Source of the DNA: Glomus cerebriforme
Taxonomy: Eukaryota; Glomeromycota; Glomeromycetes; Glomerales; Glomeraceae
Assembly: GCA_003550305.1 (NCBI GenBank)
Contig: QKYT01000015.1
Span: 192,560 to 241,090, forward strand
Length of the DNA: 48,531 bases
Direction: 5' to 3'
This document shows positions 34,579-46,345 of the stretch, piece by piece. The notes below the pieces were generated by a model. It was not told the DNA's origin. It was given only the letters and a program-made list of their open reading frames with translations, and made no database searches. Position 1 is the first letter of the stretch; every line of letters starts with the position of its first letter. The position numbers and the translations under genes were made by a program.

Positions 34579-36225
34579 AAAAAAACCTTTAGATCTGATA
34601 CTATACGGCAAGTTAATAACATGTATGTTTCACAAAAGTCTTCAATAGTTCTTATGATACTATACATAGTTTTGATTTAATTAGTTGACCGCACACCCAA
34701 ACCTTAATGATTGACATTTAAAGTTACATTTGACATATTTAATTTTTAAAAATTTAATATTCTAATTTTACATACCCTTTTTTTTGTTTTACACACTAGA
34801 TTCTGATTGAATGAAAATCAATATTGGAGGATTTTACACATGAGTGTCTTTAAAATTAATGTTAATTCTAAAAAAAAAACCTTTTAAAACCGCAATATGT
34901 ATTACATAAAAGAATCGTCAAATCATTTTTTTCTTAGTTAATGACCACATGCTAATTATTATGTTATTTTATCTATCTATTATTTCTCTTCATCTCTTGT
35001 TTATTTTGGATGACAAAAATTATTATTAACGATCAAAATTGTTAAATTTTTCTTTTTAATTTTGTATCGATGATGATAAATTGAGTTTCGATAATGAAAA
35101 ATCAACAGCAAAAAAAAAAGGTTAGAGATTTCCATTTTAGGATGTCGATCACCAAAATTCGATGTCAAAGATTCTGAACTCCAGAAAAGTTTTTCCACTT
35201 ATCCTCTAATCTTTTATGTAAAAAATCATATCTAAAATAAAATCAGTAATTTTCTCAAGACCTTCCGCCATGTCCTGCAACTTCAACTTAGAGAAATGAA
35301 ACCATAATCGCAGATCACGTGAAATATGGTAAAAAAAATTTTACGAAAAAAGACAATGCTATCTAGGATCACATAAGCAAAGTAGATAAATATTGTTTGG
35401 TATATATGCTCCAGACAAACTTTCTTATTTGTGGATTTTACATTTTTAGTTTAGTGGCATAATACTTTTATAAAGCTAACTTACATTAAATAGTTCGATG
35501 AGTTAATCGCTTTGGTTATATTTTATAAAATGAATGATTCTTTCAAATTCAGAATTGAAATCGCAAAAACTAAAAAAAAAAGATTATCATCACCATTCTA
35601 ATCCTTTCAATCGGAATAATTGATCGATTAAGATAATTTCCCTATGTCAAATAATAATGTTAAAAAAAACATGTAGGAAATTTGATGAGTAAAAAGTAAA
35701 TCATAAAGTGGTTTAATAAGTTAAGACTCTTTGTTCATCTTTGTTCATTACCTTCATCAAACATATCGGAACCTAATCGTAGCTGGAATACCTTCTAACG
35801 ACAGGCTTTATTAACGGAATTGCAGAATAAGATTGACCAGTCACAATCTTGGAATTTTTTTATTCAAGCAGTTCTTATTTCAAGATAGTCAAAAAAAGAG
35901 GATATTATGCTAACTCTATTGTCAAAGAACTCATGAGCTATGAGAGCTATAATATCGGGCAGTAAAGTTCATACAATTTGGAAAGCAGGGGACTCATATT
36001 TTTCGCAACAGTGTCGGTGAATCAGACTTACCTGATTGATATAAAGCATCATTTCTTTTCAAGAAGTATCACTTTGAGACCCATTCCTATTAACTATTAA
36101 TTCGTTTATTAATTGCGATCTTTGATTGACTTTCCTGTTTATCGTCAAGGATGATTTGCACTTCCGTTTGTTAATAAAACACTTTTGGTTCCGTAAGTAA
36201 TATAATAATCATCCGACTGATAAAT
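34579..36225. other. non-coding stretch, nothing recognised
   Basis: No supported gene; the 65-residue minus-strand frame at 35001-35198 has no recognisable content. Base composition becomes less AT-rich from about 35.2 kb towards the second gene island. Confidence 0.45.
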
Positions 36226-36965
36226 TCTGATCAATGGGTATTGTTACTAAACACTAACTTTTACTTTCAAAAAGTTATAGTCAAAAAGAGTTTGCTTTAA
36301 AGTTTCCGAATACTACACCTATTCTACACTCTAAACATGTATTGCATATGTTATTTTAGGCTTCTTGGCACCATGTATTAATACATACGAAATGTTCCTC
36401 TACCTATCAATACGCAAAAAGCGTTCCCGGTATCTCAATAGATCTAGGTTTACGGAAATTTCTTTATATTTCGATCAGAAGAGGTGTCAGGCAAGAGAAG
36501 AGTATATAGAATTTATAAGGGTTGTAACATGAGGGAGAGCAGAAATTACATCATGGTGGTCTAAAATTTGAAATTATCTGAGTGGTATAGGAGAAAAGCC
36601 AGTATCATCATTTCAAGAAGTATAAAACCCATGCCCGTAACTTAAACTTGATAATTCGTATTCTTTTTCAAATTTTAATATAAATAAAGTTAATAATCAG
36701 TGAAGTAATGTAATCCAGGCTCTAATCTTTCAGTTATCAACCCGAATTTCAAATGGTATTGTTATATTACTAACCTTTGCGGATGAAAAGCAAACCCATA
36801 ATCAAAAAGAGTTCGCTGACAACAAGTCTCCGTAGACCAACCATGAAACAAGGTTCTTGGTAAACCCTCCACCTACTAAGACATACTAAATGTTTCTCTT
36901 AACCTATCGAGTGTCTCTGTAGATCTAGTTTTACGGAAATACTTCTTTCGATTTCGATCGTATTA
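36226..36965. repeat. diverged duplication, two ~240-bp units about 490 bp apart
   Basis: Unit 1 (about 36238-36482) and unit 2 (about 36754-36963) share a series of blocks in the same order: GGTATTGTTA; TCAAAAAGAGTT(T/C)GCT; GTTCTTGG or CTTCTTGG; ACATACxAAATGTT(C/T)CTCT followed by ACCTATC; AGATCTAGxTTTACGGAAAT; and TTCGATC. Neither has an open reading frame. They lie 400-1100 bp upstream of the SET-MYND start codon. Confidence 0.6.
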
Positions 36966-37376
36966 TCAAAGTACTATCTATGCCGCACTATTATGTGGGT
37001 AAATTGAAAATTTTTTGCTTTCAAAAAGGAAATGTAATCGAGGGGGTTTAATAAATTTAGTAATGCTTTCTGTTAGAATTCACCACTTCAGGATAGAAGT
37101 TGCTAATTCTGAATTCCGGTTTGTCGGTCCATTATATAATTCCATTGTATTTTGTTACTCCGTCTCCCTACCAAAGGTGATACTAATAACACTATGACCG
37201 CATAAAACCCATCACTAATTTCCCCCCCTCGGAAAGGATTCGTGGGAGATCTTATATGCCACATATGATAATTATTGCGCCAATGATTTTTCCCTCAGTT
37301 TAGAGTGATCACGTTTTTTTATTGACGTAAATAAAATGCTCAAAAGCAAAAAAATTTCGTTTTTCTAATATCTGTA
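36966..37376. promoter_or_regulatory. upstream region of the SET-MYND gene
   Basis: More balanced base composition than the desert to the left. A C-run (TTCCCCCCCTCGG near 37219) and a TGATCACGT motif near 37306 are visible. A 60-residue frame at 37015-37197 has no recognisable domain. Assignment as promoter is by position only. Confidence 0.35.
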
Positions 37377-38947
37377 ATGACGACCATGAAGCTACAGGAA
37401 TGGCTTGAGAATGGAGGAGCTGAAGGCCTCAAATGGTTACAATTAGAGAACTTTCCTGATACTGGCCGTGGTGTTAAAACGCTTCGACCTCTTAAATTCA
37501 ACGATATAGTTCTTACTATACCGGGATCTTTTCTCTGGACAGTAGACGCGGCATTTGATGACCCTGTCCTTGGACCTACTATAAGTTCTATAAAACCACC
37601 ATTGTCAGTAGAAGATACATTAGCAGTGTTTCTTCTTTTTATTAAATCACGTAAAGAAGGATATGAAGGAAAGCGAGCACACGTGAAATTACTACCAACC
37701 AGTTATACAACAAGCGTGTTCTTTAACAACGAGGAGCTTGAAATCTGTTCTGGCTCATCACTTTATCACCTTACTAAACAATTGAAACAGCAAATTAAGG
37801 ATGATTACCTTCAACTCTTAAACAACTTGTTTTCTAGACATCCAGATCTTTTTCCTTTAGACCAGTTTACACAAAACGATGTGAGTTTTTCAAGACCATT
37901 AATACAAATGAAGTGCACTTATCTTTCATTTTCGCGCTCCTTGGCGATTATCATAAACTGATAATGATGAGCTATACTAACTTGATCGTTTGTTGCTGTC
38001 TTCTAGTATATGTGGGCTCTTTGTACAATCTGGAGTCGTGGCATGGATTTCCAACTACCCGGCAAGCAATTTCGATGCGTTGCGCCTTTTGCCGACATGC
38101 TGAATCATTCTCCTGACGTCCAACTTTGTCATATTTACGATCCGCAGTCGGGTAGCTTACAGATATTGGCAGGAAAAGACTATACAATAGGCGAACAGGT
38201 TACGTGCTTCTTTGCTCTTTTGGGCTTATATGGTTTAAAATCAATTATATTTTAATCTTTAACTCTCGCATATTTTAAAAGGTCTTTATTAACTATGGTC
38301 CTGTTCCCAACAACCGACTCCTTCGCCTCTATGGTTTTGTCCTCCCTAACAACCTATATGACTCTTACGATCTTGTTCTTACCACCCACTCTTTGGCACC
38401 CTTGTATACTCAAAAAGTAGCTCTGCTTGAGTCGGCTGGTTTGCAGGTCAATGCTACCTTTCCTCTCAAACTCTCTGATCCTCTTCCATTGGACGTGCTT
38501 CGCTATTTAAGGATTCAGCGCCTATCATCTTCAGAAATTTTTACGATAGAAGCCAAACGCGGGGCCAGAAATATAGTTAGTGCCCGCAATGAAGCCGAGG
38601 TTTTAAAGGCTTTGATTGAAGCATGTGAGAGTCTATTGGCTGGATTTGGTATCCCTCTTGAAAAACTCGAAGCAAATATTGCTTCTGGTGTATACCAAAA
38701 GGGCGATAATGTATGGGCAGCAGCACATGTCAGTGTTGGGGAGCAAAGAATTTTAAAGATGGCATTGCAGAAAACAAGAGAGCTTCTTGCGTTGGTTATT
38801 TGTGCTCAATGTGGAAAAGCGAATGAAGATAATAAACGTTGCGGAAGATGTCGAAGAGTGGTGTATTGTGGGACTGATTGCCAAAAAAGCCATTACAAGG
38901 AACACAAGGTTATATGCAAGGCGTATGCTACTGATGAACAACAGTAA
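37377..38947 (+). CDS. SET domain (SETD3/RuBisCO-methyltransferase type) protein with C-terminal MYND finger
   Basis: Three exons, 37377-37880, 38007-38198 and 38282-38947, encode 453 residues; both introns are phase 0. The N-terminal two thirds form a split SET domain: GRGVKTLRPLKFNDIVLTIP at the start, an insert, then WALCTIWSR, FADMLNHSPD with the N201-H202 signature, and VFINYGPVPNNRLLRLYGFV with the catalytic Tyr237. A helical region follows in the place of the Rubis-subs-bind domain. The C-terminal 50 residues are a complete MYND zinc finger: C406, C409, C419, C422, C428, C432, H440 and C444. It should transfer a methyl group from S-adenosylmethionine to lysine or histidine of a protein. 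In SMYD proteins the MYND is inserted inside the SET domain, whereas here it is appended at the end, with the SET part resembling the SETD3/LSMT group. MYND fingers usually bind proline-rich partner peptides. Confidence 0.9.
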
Positions 38948-39299
38948 TGCCAATAAAATTCAGGAATTTTGTAGTTTTAAAATTTATATCCATATAGAAT
39001 TAATCATCTGTAATTAGAAAATTAGTTAGCAGTAATTTCAATTTATTTATTTTAAAATAGTGAATAAAAAAAGTTGCACAAAAATTTGCATTAAAAATTT
39101 TGGATTTTGATAAGCCAATTTCGTCCATTTTTAATTTAGTTCCTGGTCATTCCGCTAAATTTATAATAGAAAGCAGCACCGTTTTTATTATATTAAATAC
39201 ATTACTCTTAAACATTAGACAAGGATATATAAATAGGATGTGTTAGGTCAAATGCAAACGATTTTACAGCATTTACAATCAATATATTTATTATTACCA
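38948..39299. terminator. 3' flank shared by two convergent genes
   Basis: This 352-bp AT-rich gap separates the stop codons of the convergent SET-MYND gene and the 751-residue gene, so it carries both 3' ends. AATAAA-like sequences occur (for example near 38953 and 39061). No other feature is seen. Confidence 0.45.
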
Positions 39300-42200
39300 T
39301 CATTCCCACAGAATATTTTCGTCAATTTGTTGTAGATCTGCAAATTGGATACCCTGAAACGCTGACCAGCTTTGTGGTCTCATTGATTGTGTACCCAAAA
39401 CTGGGTATGTACCAACTCCAGCGGCATAAGGGCGAACCAAATCCATGTTTACTGTAACCTGTGTGTCAATAAACGGATTCTTAATAGTTTCCTTTGCATT
39501 TGGCTCGCGTGGAAATTCACTTGTCGAAGTGCGACCAGGCCACCAACTATAAGCAATTACATTAGGGCTGAACTTGACCAAATACTGGTCACCCTGAATA
39601 TCAATAATGCGAGCTGGAAGGTAAAGCTGTGATTCTTCCAGGCCATAATAGTGGAAGCGATAGTCTGGGTATACAACGGGCGCCTCAATAAGATCACCAA
39701 TGTGAAGGCAACGATAAGGTCTTATATCCAAACTCGTAATTTCTCTCGTCCACGGACACCAATTCCTTCTATCGTTTTTTTCTAGTGCTGTAAGCTGGTC
39801 TTCTGAGAAGCCAAATGTATGATCATCGTCATTTTCGGTATCGTTTATTAGACTGTTTTGGTCAACAGTCGAAGACCAATCAACATATTCTACATATTCT
39901 CCATCGACTGCGGTAACTTTGACATCATGCCATAATCCGTCCGCCTTTATCTATAAACATAAAATAGGAAATGAATATAATACCTCCAAAAGTGGAATTA
40001 GAGATGGGAATGAAATGGAATATAAAATCACGTGTTCGTTGTAACAGTTAAAAATTTTTCGAAACTCCTCTTTCAATAACATTCATGAACTCGTTTCGCA
40101 GTGTAATTGCAGCATATAAGTTCCCGAATGGAAGTTACCCAAGTCCTTCAATGACTTTCTGCTTTGATTACGATAAGTTACGTTATTGATTTTCTAATGA
40201 TACAGTACTTGTGATTGTGATTTTTATCAGAATAGTCGGATTGTTAAATATTGTGCATTTGCCTATATTAAAGAATTATCATCGGAAAACTTTGCATGAC
40301 TAGGTGAATTGTCAAAAGCAAACACAGCAAGTATGGTTTTTTAAAGATGATATAGCTAAGTTGATCTAATGAGAACTTAACAGTTCCAATTCACGTTAAT
40401 GAAAGAGAATACACGATTAATTGGTTGATCGATATGTCACCATTGGTTAAAATTCTTTCCAAGATTCTTTCTTGTAATCTTCTAAGTGTAACAGTCAGAT
40501 GTGTACTTCTTTTTCTTAAAGGTTGTTATTTTAGATCTACAACCGAAGATCGATTTTTCAAGATTCGATAATTGATTCTCATTTTTTAATTCCCATTCCT
40601 AATTTGTAAAAGTTGGTTTGATATCATGCTGGCACATTGAACAAAATAACTCACCTGAATTTTCTCACCAACTTTAGGTTCTTGTGTAAAAACATTCGAG
40701 GGTCCCAAAAGACAATAGTCAAGTTCCGGAAGATCGGTTAAGTCGTCGAGTTGGTCGCTCTGTACCGTACGATCATCAAATCCGATCGGCGGTTTTGTTA
40801 CAAAAACTATGGTATTTGCCTCTGATCCAGCGGTCACAATATAACGACCACCAGCACAAGCTTTAAGCTCCACAATTGAAAGATTATCACTCCAAGTACT
40901 TGAACCATTTTCCAAGATGTAATAGACGGCAATTGTAATTCCAATACGGAGTCCACCAAGCGTTCGGATGTCTTTCGAGAGAAGCTTTTTTTCAATTTGG
41001 CCGGTTTGTAGGTAACGAACATACACCCAAATGTCATTTTTAGGGTACGTAAAGTTTTCAATAAGGTTATCGAAATGTGGTTGAGTTTTCTTGTCGTATA
41101 TGAATATGCCAAGTTCCGTCGGTAGTGGTACTGAGATTATTTGACAGGCAGACATCCAACCAACGGCGTGGGAGGGGCTTTCTATTTCGGAAGGAAGCGC
41201 AATATCGCTACTTGTTCGCTGGCATTCCACAAAAATACCGTATCCACAGCTATCGAAAACGACTTGCCTTAGCTTATTAGACAACGACTCCCCATCAAGG
41301 AAAGACAAGTAATCATGTGGTTTAATGTAGCCTTTATGGAATGGATCCAATGCTTGGCGTAAAGCTGGAAGCCATAGCGGTCGGATATCTTTAAGACTAC
41401 GTGTTCCGGTTTGATCGATGTAATATCTATTACCATATTTGCGGATGTCGTCAATAGATCCAAAATATGCCTCCTTGGTCGCAGTTGGAATATTCTTTAA
41501 CTGAAAGGTTACTTCGAGTTCGTGAACAAACCGAGCCCAGGAAACGTACACATTCTGCATTAAAAATGATCAGCTTTAAATTGATTCTCAACCTTTTCAA
41601 GTCATTATTCCCATATGCTAGTTAATAAATCAACTTACTTCGTATGGAGCAATAGATGATATGCTGAGCTCAGTGGATCTGAAACGGTCCTTCCAGAATG
41701 AAATCGCTTCGGGATTTTCGCTTCCTAAGCCTTCAAAAAAAGAAGGTTCAATGGAAAGTGTACAGCGATCGAGCTTTTCTTGAAGCCGTAAACAGTCATT
41801 TTTAAGCCTTGTAACTAGTTCATCAATTGTGTTTGTGAGGGCCTCTCTCAGTTCAGATTTTAAAATGTCAGTAGAATTGATTGTGGATTTTGAAGTAGAT
41901 GTTGAAATGATTGTTGGTGTGGGTGAAGCCTGAGCGTGCTTCTCTATACTTAAAAGTTTATCGGTAATGTTAAGATGGCTCTCAACGTCCTGGATGGTTT
42001 TTTGGATTTCGGCCAAGATACTGGGAGCTTTATATATTCCAACAGCTTGCTTAAACTTGTTAACGACAAACTTGTTGCGACGTAACTTATCTTTCGTGTT
42101 TAGGTTTAGGTCTTCAAAGCATCTCATGTAAACATTCTGGGTTCGTTCGAGAGTGTCTTTGATAGTAATAATATGGGATTTATCAACGTTTGCGTCAGTA

Positions 42201-42343
42201 ATTTTGAGGACAACATTTTTGAGCTGTCCTAAAATGTTTTCCAGTTGCTTGAGACTTCCAACGGCTTCATCATGCGCTTCTAAACGTGCGACGATATCTT
42301 GACCCAAAGAAACGACTCTTTCAATAATACCAACGATGTCCAT
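39300..42343 (-). CDS. 751-residue protein with helical N-terminus, EF-hand-like loop and tudor/agenet-like segments, unknown function
   Basis: Three minus-strand exons, 41639-42343, 40655-41554 and 39300-39950, join in phase 0 with GTAAG and GTGAG donors. The second intron is 704 bp, far longer than the other introns in the window. Residues 1-130 are predicted helical (MDIVGIIERVVSLGQDIVAR start, then LKQLENILGQLKNVVLKI) and resemble in style the four-helix N-termini of HeLo/MLKL-type cell-death and STAND proteins. A Ser/Thr-rich linker and another helical stretch follow. Around residues 305-316, LDPFHKGYIKPHDYLSFL has the spacing of an EF-hand loop but lacks acidic residues at loop positions 3 and 5. 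Near the exon 2/3 junction, PKVGEKIQIKADGLWHDVKV followed by DGEYVEYVDW looks like an agenet/tudor barrel. A second such segment follows from about 610 (CLHIGDLIEAP ... LPARIIDIQGDQYLVKF). No transmembrane segment or enzyme motif is seen. The function is not known; signalling or programmed cell death is one guess from the N-terminus only. Confidence 0.8.
39951..40654 (-). other. 704-bp intron of the 751-residue protein gene
   Basis: Donor GTGAGTTATT follows ...GTTGGTGAGAAAATTCAG at 40655, and acceptor TTTATAG precedes ATAAAGGCG at 39950. Joining in phase 0 rebuilds a continuous tudor-like strand (GEKIQ then IKADGLW), which supports the intron. No ORF or transposon end is evident inside. An alternative, two separate genes, is less likely because exon 3 has no good start and exon 2 runs only 23 codons past the donor. 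Confidence 0.6.
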
Positions 42344-43277
42344 TATAGTTATTGTCTGTTAAAAATTGAGATAGCAATAATCCAAAGTATAATGCCCAAG
42401 AACACAATATCTTCATCGTTGCACAATTTTATAGAGGCGCATACAGAAAACAAAAAAATGCTAATTAAAGAAAATTTTCTTTGATCGTCCGACTGGCAGC
42501 CAATCAGAAAGAGGTTCCAAAGGAAAGCTATTTACGGTTTATACGTTCTTTTATTATAGAAATTAGTTTATGGGGAATTAGATCCAGGTCATGCCGAAAT
42601 ATTATGACATATTCACCAATTACTGGTGTACCCGTAATACTGGTGTAATGCTATTTTAATATAAAAATTTTAATTACACCCAGAGTTGTAAATTAGTATT
42701 GCCATTATCGGTACGTTACCAGGTAAGTTACCAGAAATTTTCATTATTATTATTAGCTAATATCACTACAGGACCAGCATTAAAAGGCAAAATTTCATTC
42801 CATTTTAGTCACTAGTTTCCAAATGATAAATTTTACCATTATCAGTAGCTTATCTAAATACAGTATACTGTTAGAAAATGAAAATCACATGATTTGTAGA
42901 TCATGTGATATCACATGTTTAGTCACGAAAATCATAATAGTAAAAATTTATTTTATTAATTATATTGAGTTTTTCTAACCACCATCCCCGATGATTTTAT
43001 TAAATACCATCCCATTGTGGCACAGTATGTAAATTATGCGATTTTCACAATATTTCATTAAATTTTTATACAATCTACATAAATACAAGTTATATATAGC
43101 TACAATAAAAAATTTAAATAAAGCTATCCAGCTACAATAAAAATTTTATCATTAAGCTTTAAACATTTTCCTTATTTTGACATATTTATGAATAATAGCA
43201 TTGATGAACTTCACTCGTTGAGTTGATGACATACCAGCATTAAATTCCTAAGTAAAAAAAAATGAAAATATTAATTT
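42344..43277. other. 5' flank of the 751-residue gene and AT-rich transition
   Basis: The first 250 bases should hold the promoter. Near 42620-42700 there are several ACTGGTGTA/TTACACC inverted motifs. At 42893-42921 ATCACATGAT...ATCATGTGAT is a palindromic hairpin. No coding signal. Confidence 0.4.
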
Positions 43278-43488
43278 CGCGCCTTATCCTAATCCCAACC
43301 TTACCCTAATCCCACACCTTATCCTAATCCCTAACCTTACCCTAATCCCATACCTTATCCTAATCCCTAACCTTATCCTAATCCAATGTCTTATTCTAAT
43401 CCTAACCTTACCCTAATCTCACACCTTATCTTAATCCCTAATCTTATCCTAATCCTAACCTTACCCTAATCCCACACAACCTTACCCA
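43278..43488 (+). repeat. 18-bp minisatellite, telomere-like (ACCTTACCCTAATCCC)
   Basis: About eleven tandem units of 18 bp alternating between ACCTTATCCTAATCCCTA and ACCTTACCCTAATCCCAC. The complement strand contains repeated TTAGG/TTAGGG-like steps (GGGATTAGGGTAAGGT). Units differ by single substitutions. It is not a true telomere, because the unit is 18 bp and not 6, but it is telomere-like in sequence. Confidence 0.88.
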
Positions 43489-43519
43489 ATCAATTTTAAT
43501 AACATACCTGAAATGTGAA

Positions 43520-43928
43520 TCATTTAGCTCATCAACACTTAATTGGATATAATGTAGTTCTTAAATATGATGAAGCATCTGAAAAGTTTACACATAATTC
43601 TTCAAATCGGATTTCAAAGATTTTTTTAAATAAAGTATTATGACAAGAAAAAAACTTTAATTGGAATTTAGCAAATTGAGAACCAAGTGGACATGTAAGG
43701 TGTTTTGTTAAGACACTTGTCTTGAATTCACCATACAAAGCCAGTCTGTTGTCCATAAGCTAACAAACCTAAATTTACATGATTCTAATAATCAAACTGC
43801 ATTTCAACACACAATCTTGATGCCTGCTTAAAAGCAGTATCTGGTATATTAAGTATTTCAAACGGATGTCTTTTGGATATTCCATTGCAAGAAAAAGGTA
43901 ATAAAGCAGGTATTTTAGGTTGATTCAT
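43520..43928 (-). pseudogene. small decayed gene, family unknown
   Basis: A minus-strand ATG at 43928 opens a 47-residue frame, MNQPKIPALLPFSCNGISKR, continuing to CVEMQFDY and a stop at 43785. The same frame carries on past that stop as NHVNLGLLAYGQQTGFVW, then stops again. A second frame (43532-43756, 74 residues) overlaps. The protein-like run across two stops suggests a gene relic. I do not recognise it. Confidence 0.35.
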
Positions 43929-44788
43929 TTAGGTTAAAATCAGATAAAAGTTATGCTAAAGGAAGGTGATGAAAAATAAAAGAAAGACACAAAAATAATG
44001 TATAATATGAAATCTGATTATTGATAATGATGATATATAACAAAATCACGTGAATACAACACTAAATGATATTTAAAAAAATCATTATGGATAATTTACA
44101 TAAAAACTCTTACATTAATTATATTAGTTATATCTATTATATTTGTTATATTTATTATGTTTATTATATTTATTTTATTATTTTTTATGTAATGAAGTAT
44201 TCTTATATAAAGAAAGGATTTTGGCTGTAAGTTAGAACTTTAGTCTATTATCGCAAAATAAGAATAATAACTCAAGTTATTTAGAGTTATCTCTGTGAAC
44301 AAAGGGATTAATTCTAAAATCTAATTGATGCACCTACAAATTTTTCTTAATAAAAACTATATTTTATTACTGTAAAATTATCTTGAAAATATTCTTAATT
44401 TTGGCCTTCAGAATTATAAAAGTTAATTATAAAGCTGGGATAAACTCTTATTAACTTGGATCATGTGTAAATTTCAGTTCTTTATATTTACCAAGATAAC
44501 AATATATAACAAATAATTTTTATTTATTTTTTATGATAAAATTTACCTTTTAAATTAAAAAGAAGTAGCTTATAATAAAAGTTATTTTACTATTTTAAAA
44601 AAGTAAGATAATTATATTTATTAAAGTTAAAATTTGAATTAAAATAAATACAAATATTAGATAATATTGCTTATATTTATTATTTTTGCAGAATTAGACT
44701 TTTATTAGATTTTTTTATAAATATAATCTTATACAATAAACCTAAATATTTTTCTGGATTTTTTGAATTATATATTTATATATTAATT
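43929..44788. other. AT-rich stretch with short TTATATTTATTA tandem run
   Basis: No gene. Around 44114-44190 there is a degenerate TATATTTGTTATATTTATTA tandem tract. Confidence 0.45.
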
Positions 44789-45290
44789 TGCAATTCATGA
44801 GAAACAGAAAGATTTACATTAGTAATCAATGAGGCAATTTTATAATTAAATTTATTAGTACCTATAATTTGGAGCTATCAGGTAAATATTGGCATATTTT
44901 GATAATTATTTTGGACCTTTAAAAATAATAGATTAATTTATGACTTTTTGGCTACCTTTCATAAAAAAATTATAAAAATATCTTCAAAATTGCAAATTCT
45001 AAATGAGGACTGAAATTATGCAATTAGACATTTTCATTAAATTTTACTATTAAAATTACCGGCTGGAATTATGAATATAGTAGGATAATAGGATATGCTA
45101 TATTTTTTTGCCCATTTTTTTGCAAATAATGTTAACCAAATTATTTGTAATACTAATTAAAATTATCATAATTCAGGTTAGAGATGCTTTGCTTAATTCA
45201 GCAATATATAGATTATATATAGCTAAAATGTTCTACTAATCACTAATATTAATCTTTCCATTTCTCACAAATTGCGAATTAATTATTTTT
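44789..45290. mobile_element. ~500-bp inverted-repeat element, minus-strand relative of the 34.3-kb repeat
   Basis: The left end AATTTGCAATTCATGAGAAA then CAGAAAGATTT is an inverted match to the right end ATTAATCTTTCCATTTCTCA then CAAATTGCGAATT (about 45 bp, imperfect). The left 280 bp match the complement of 34330-34578. No clear target duplication could be read in the AT-rich flanks, and no protein is encoded. Confidence 0.6.
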
Positions 45291-46220
45291 TTTATATAAA
45301 ATTATATTTGATTATATTTTTAGTTTTTATTATATAGCTTATATAGTTATATATATTACATATTAGTTTATTTTATTTATCAGCTATTAATAATAAAATT
45401 ATATTTAAATTATATATCAAAATTCAAAAATACTAATAATAAGATACTATTTTTTTAAGTTAAATGTATTTATTGTATTAGATATCAAAAGACAAATACA
45501 TTCTATAAATTACATATATATTCATATAGAAAAATGTAATTTGTCGTGTAAAAAATTAGATTTGTAAAGAATAATAAGATACTATTATTAATTTATATTT
45601 AATAATAATATTATTATATTTTTAATATAAAAAGTAATTTATATTTTTTTTAGTAAATACTAGCATAACCCATTGCTTCGTAATGGAATCAATAATAAGC
45701 TTAAACCAATATAGTAAATTGTGTACATAAAAAATATTTCAGAAATAAACTATGATACAATTCATACAAATGAAAAAAATATTTTAATTTATATTCAAGA
45801 AAATTAGATCCTATATATTGGTATCAACAGGTATCTTAAAATTTTTTTGTTTATAATTAGAATTCAATATTAAGTAAGTGAATAAAAAAAAAATATTGGC
45901 TATATTAAAATAATATAAATTATATACAATTTATATTATTAAATACTTTAAAAGAATCAATATTTTTGGTCTAACAGTCCTGATAATTTTCATATAGTAT
46001 AAGAACTTTTAAAAAATTTTTTTATATTGATTTATCAAAAAAAAAAATAAAGGTTTATAAAATATCTAATTTACAATATAAATTAAAAAACTAATAAGTT
46101 AATTAACAATTATGCTACCCATCAGTTTACTGCTATAATGGTATAAAATTAGTGCTTTCATTTGAAATTAGTATATTTGAATGTTCATTTATAAGTCATA
46201 CAACATTAGATATTTGAATA
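45291..46220. other. AT-rich desert before the hAT transposase
   Basis: No gene or named repeat. A TTATATAGTTATATATATTACA-like tract lies near 45335-45360. The right part may belong to the 5' region of the hAT element below. Confidence 0.4.
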
Positions 46221-46227
46221 TAAATTT

Positions 46228-46345
46228 TAAAATTCGAATATATCATGTGATTCAAATATGTCATGTGATTCGAATATGTCATATGATTTGAATATATCAT
46301 ATGATTTAAATGTATTCATATGATTCAAATATAATTATTAGATTC
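46228..46345 (+). repeat. short tandem array upstream of hAT transposase
   Basis: Five to six degenerate units of about 18 bp of the form TTCGAATATGTCATGTGA (for example AAATATGTCATGTGATTCG at 46254-46272 and AATATGTCATATGATTTG at 46273-46290). The array ends about 70 bp before the transposase ATG. Confidence 0.75.

Noticed and set aside
37913..38187. Frames of 67 (+) and 71 (-) residues
   Set aside because: Shadows across the intron and exon 2 of the SET-MYND gene.
40834..41463. Two minus-strand frames of 92 and 64 residues
   Set aside because: Alternative-frame shadows within exon 2 of the 751-residue protein gene.
43278..43488. Possible CRISPR array because of regular short repeats
   Set aside because: Repeats are contiguous 18-bp units without spacers, in a eukaryotic context.
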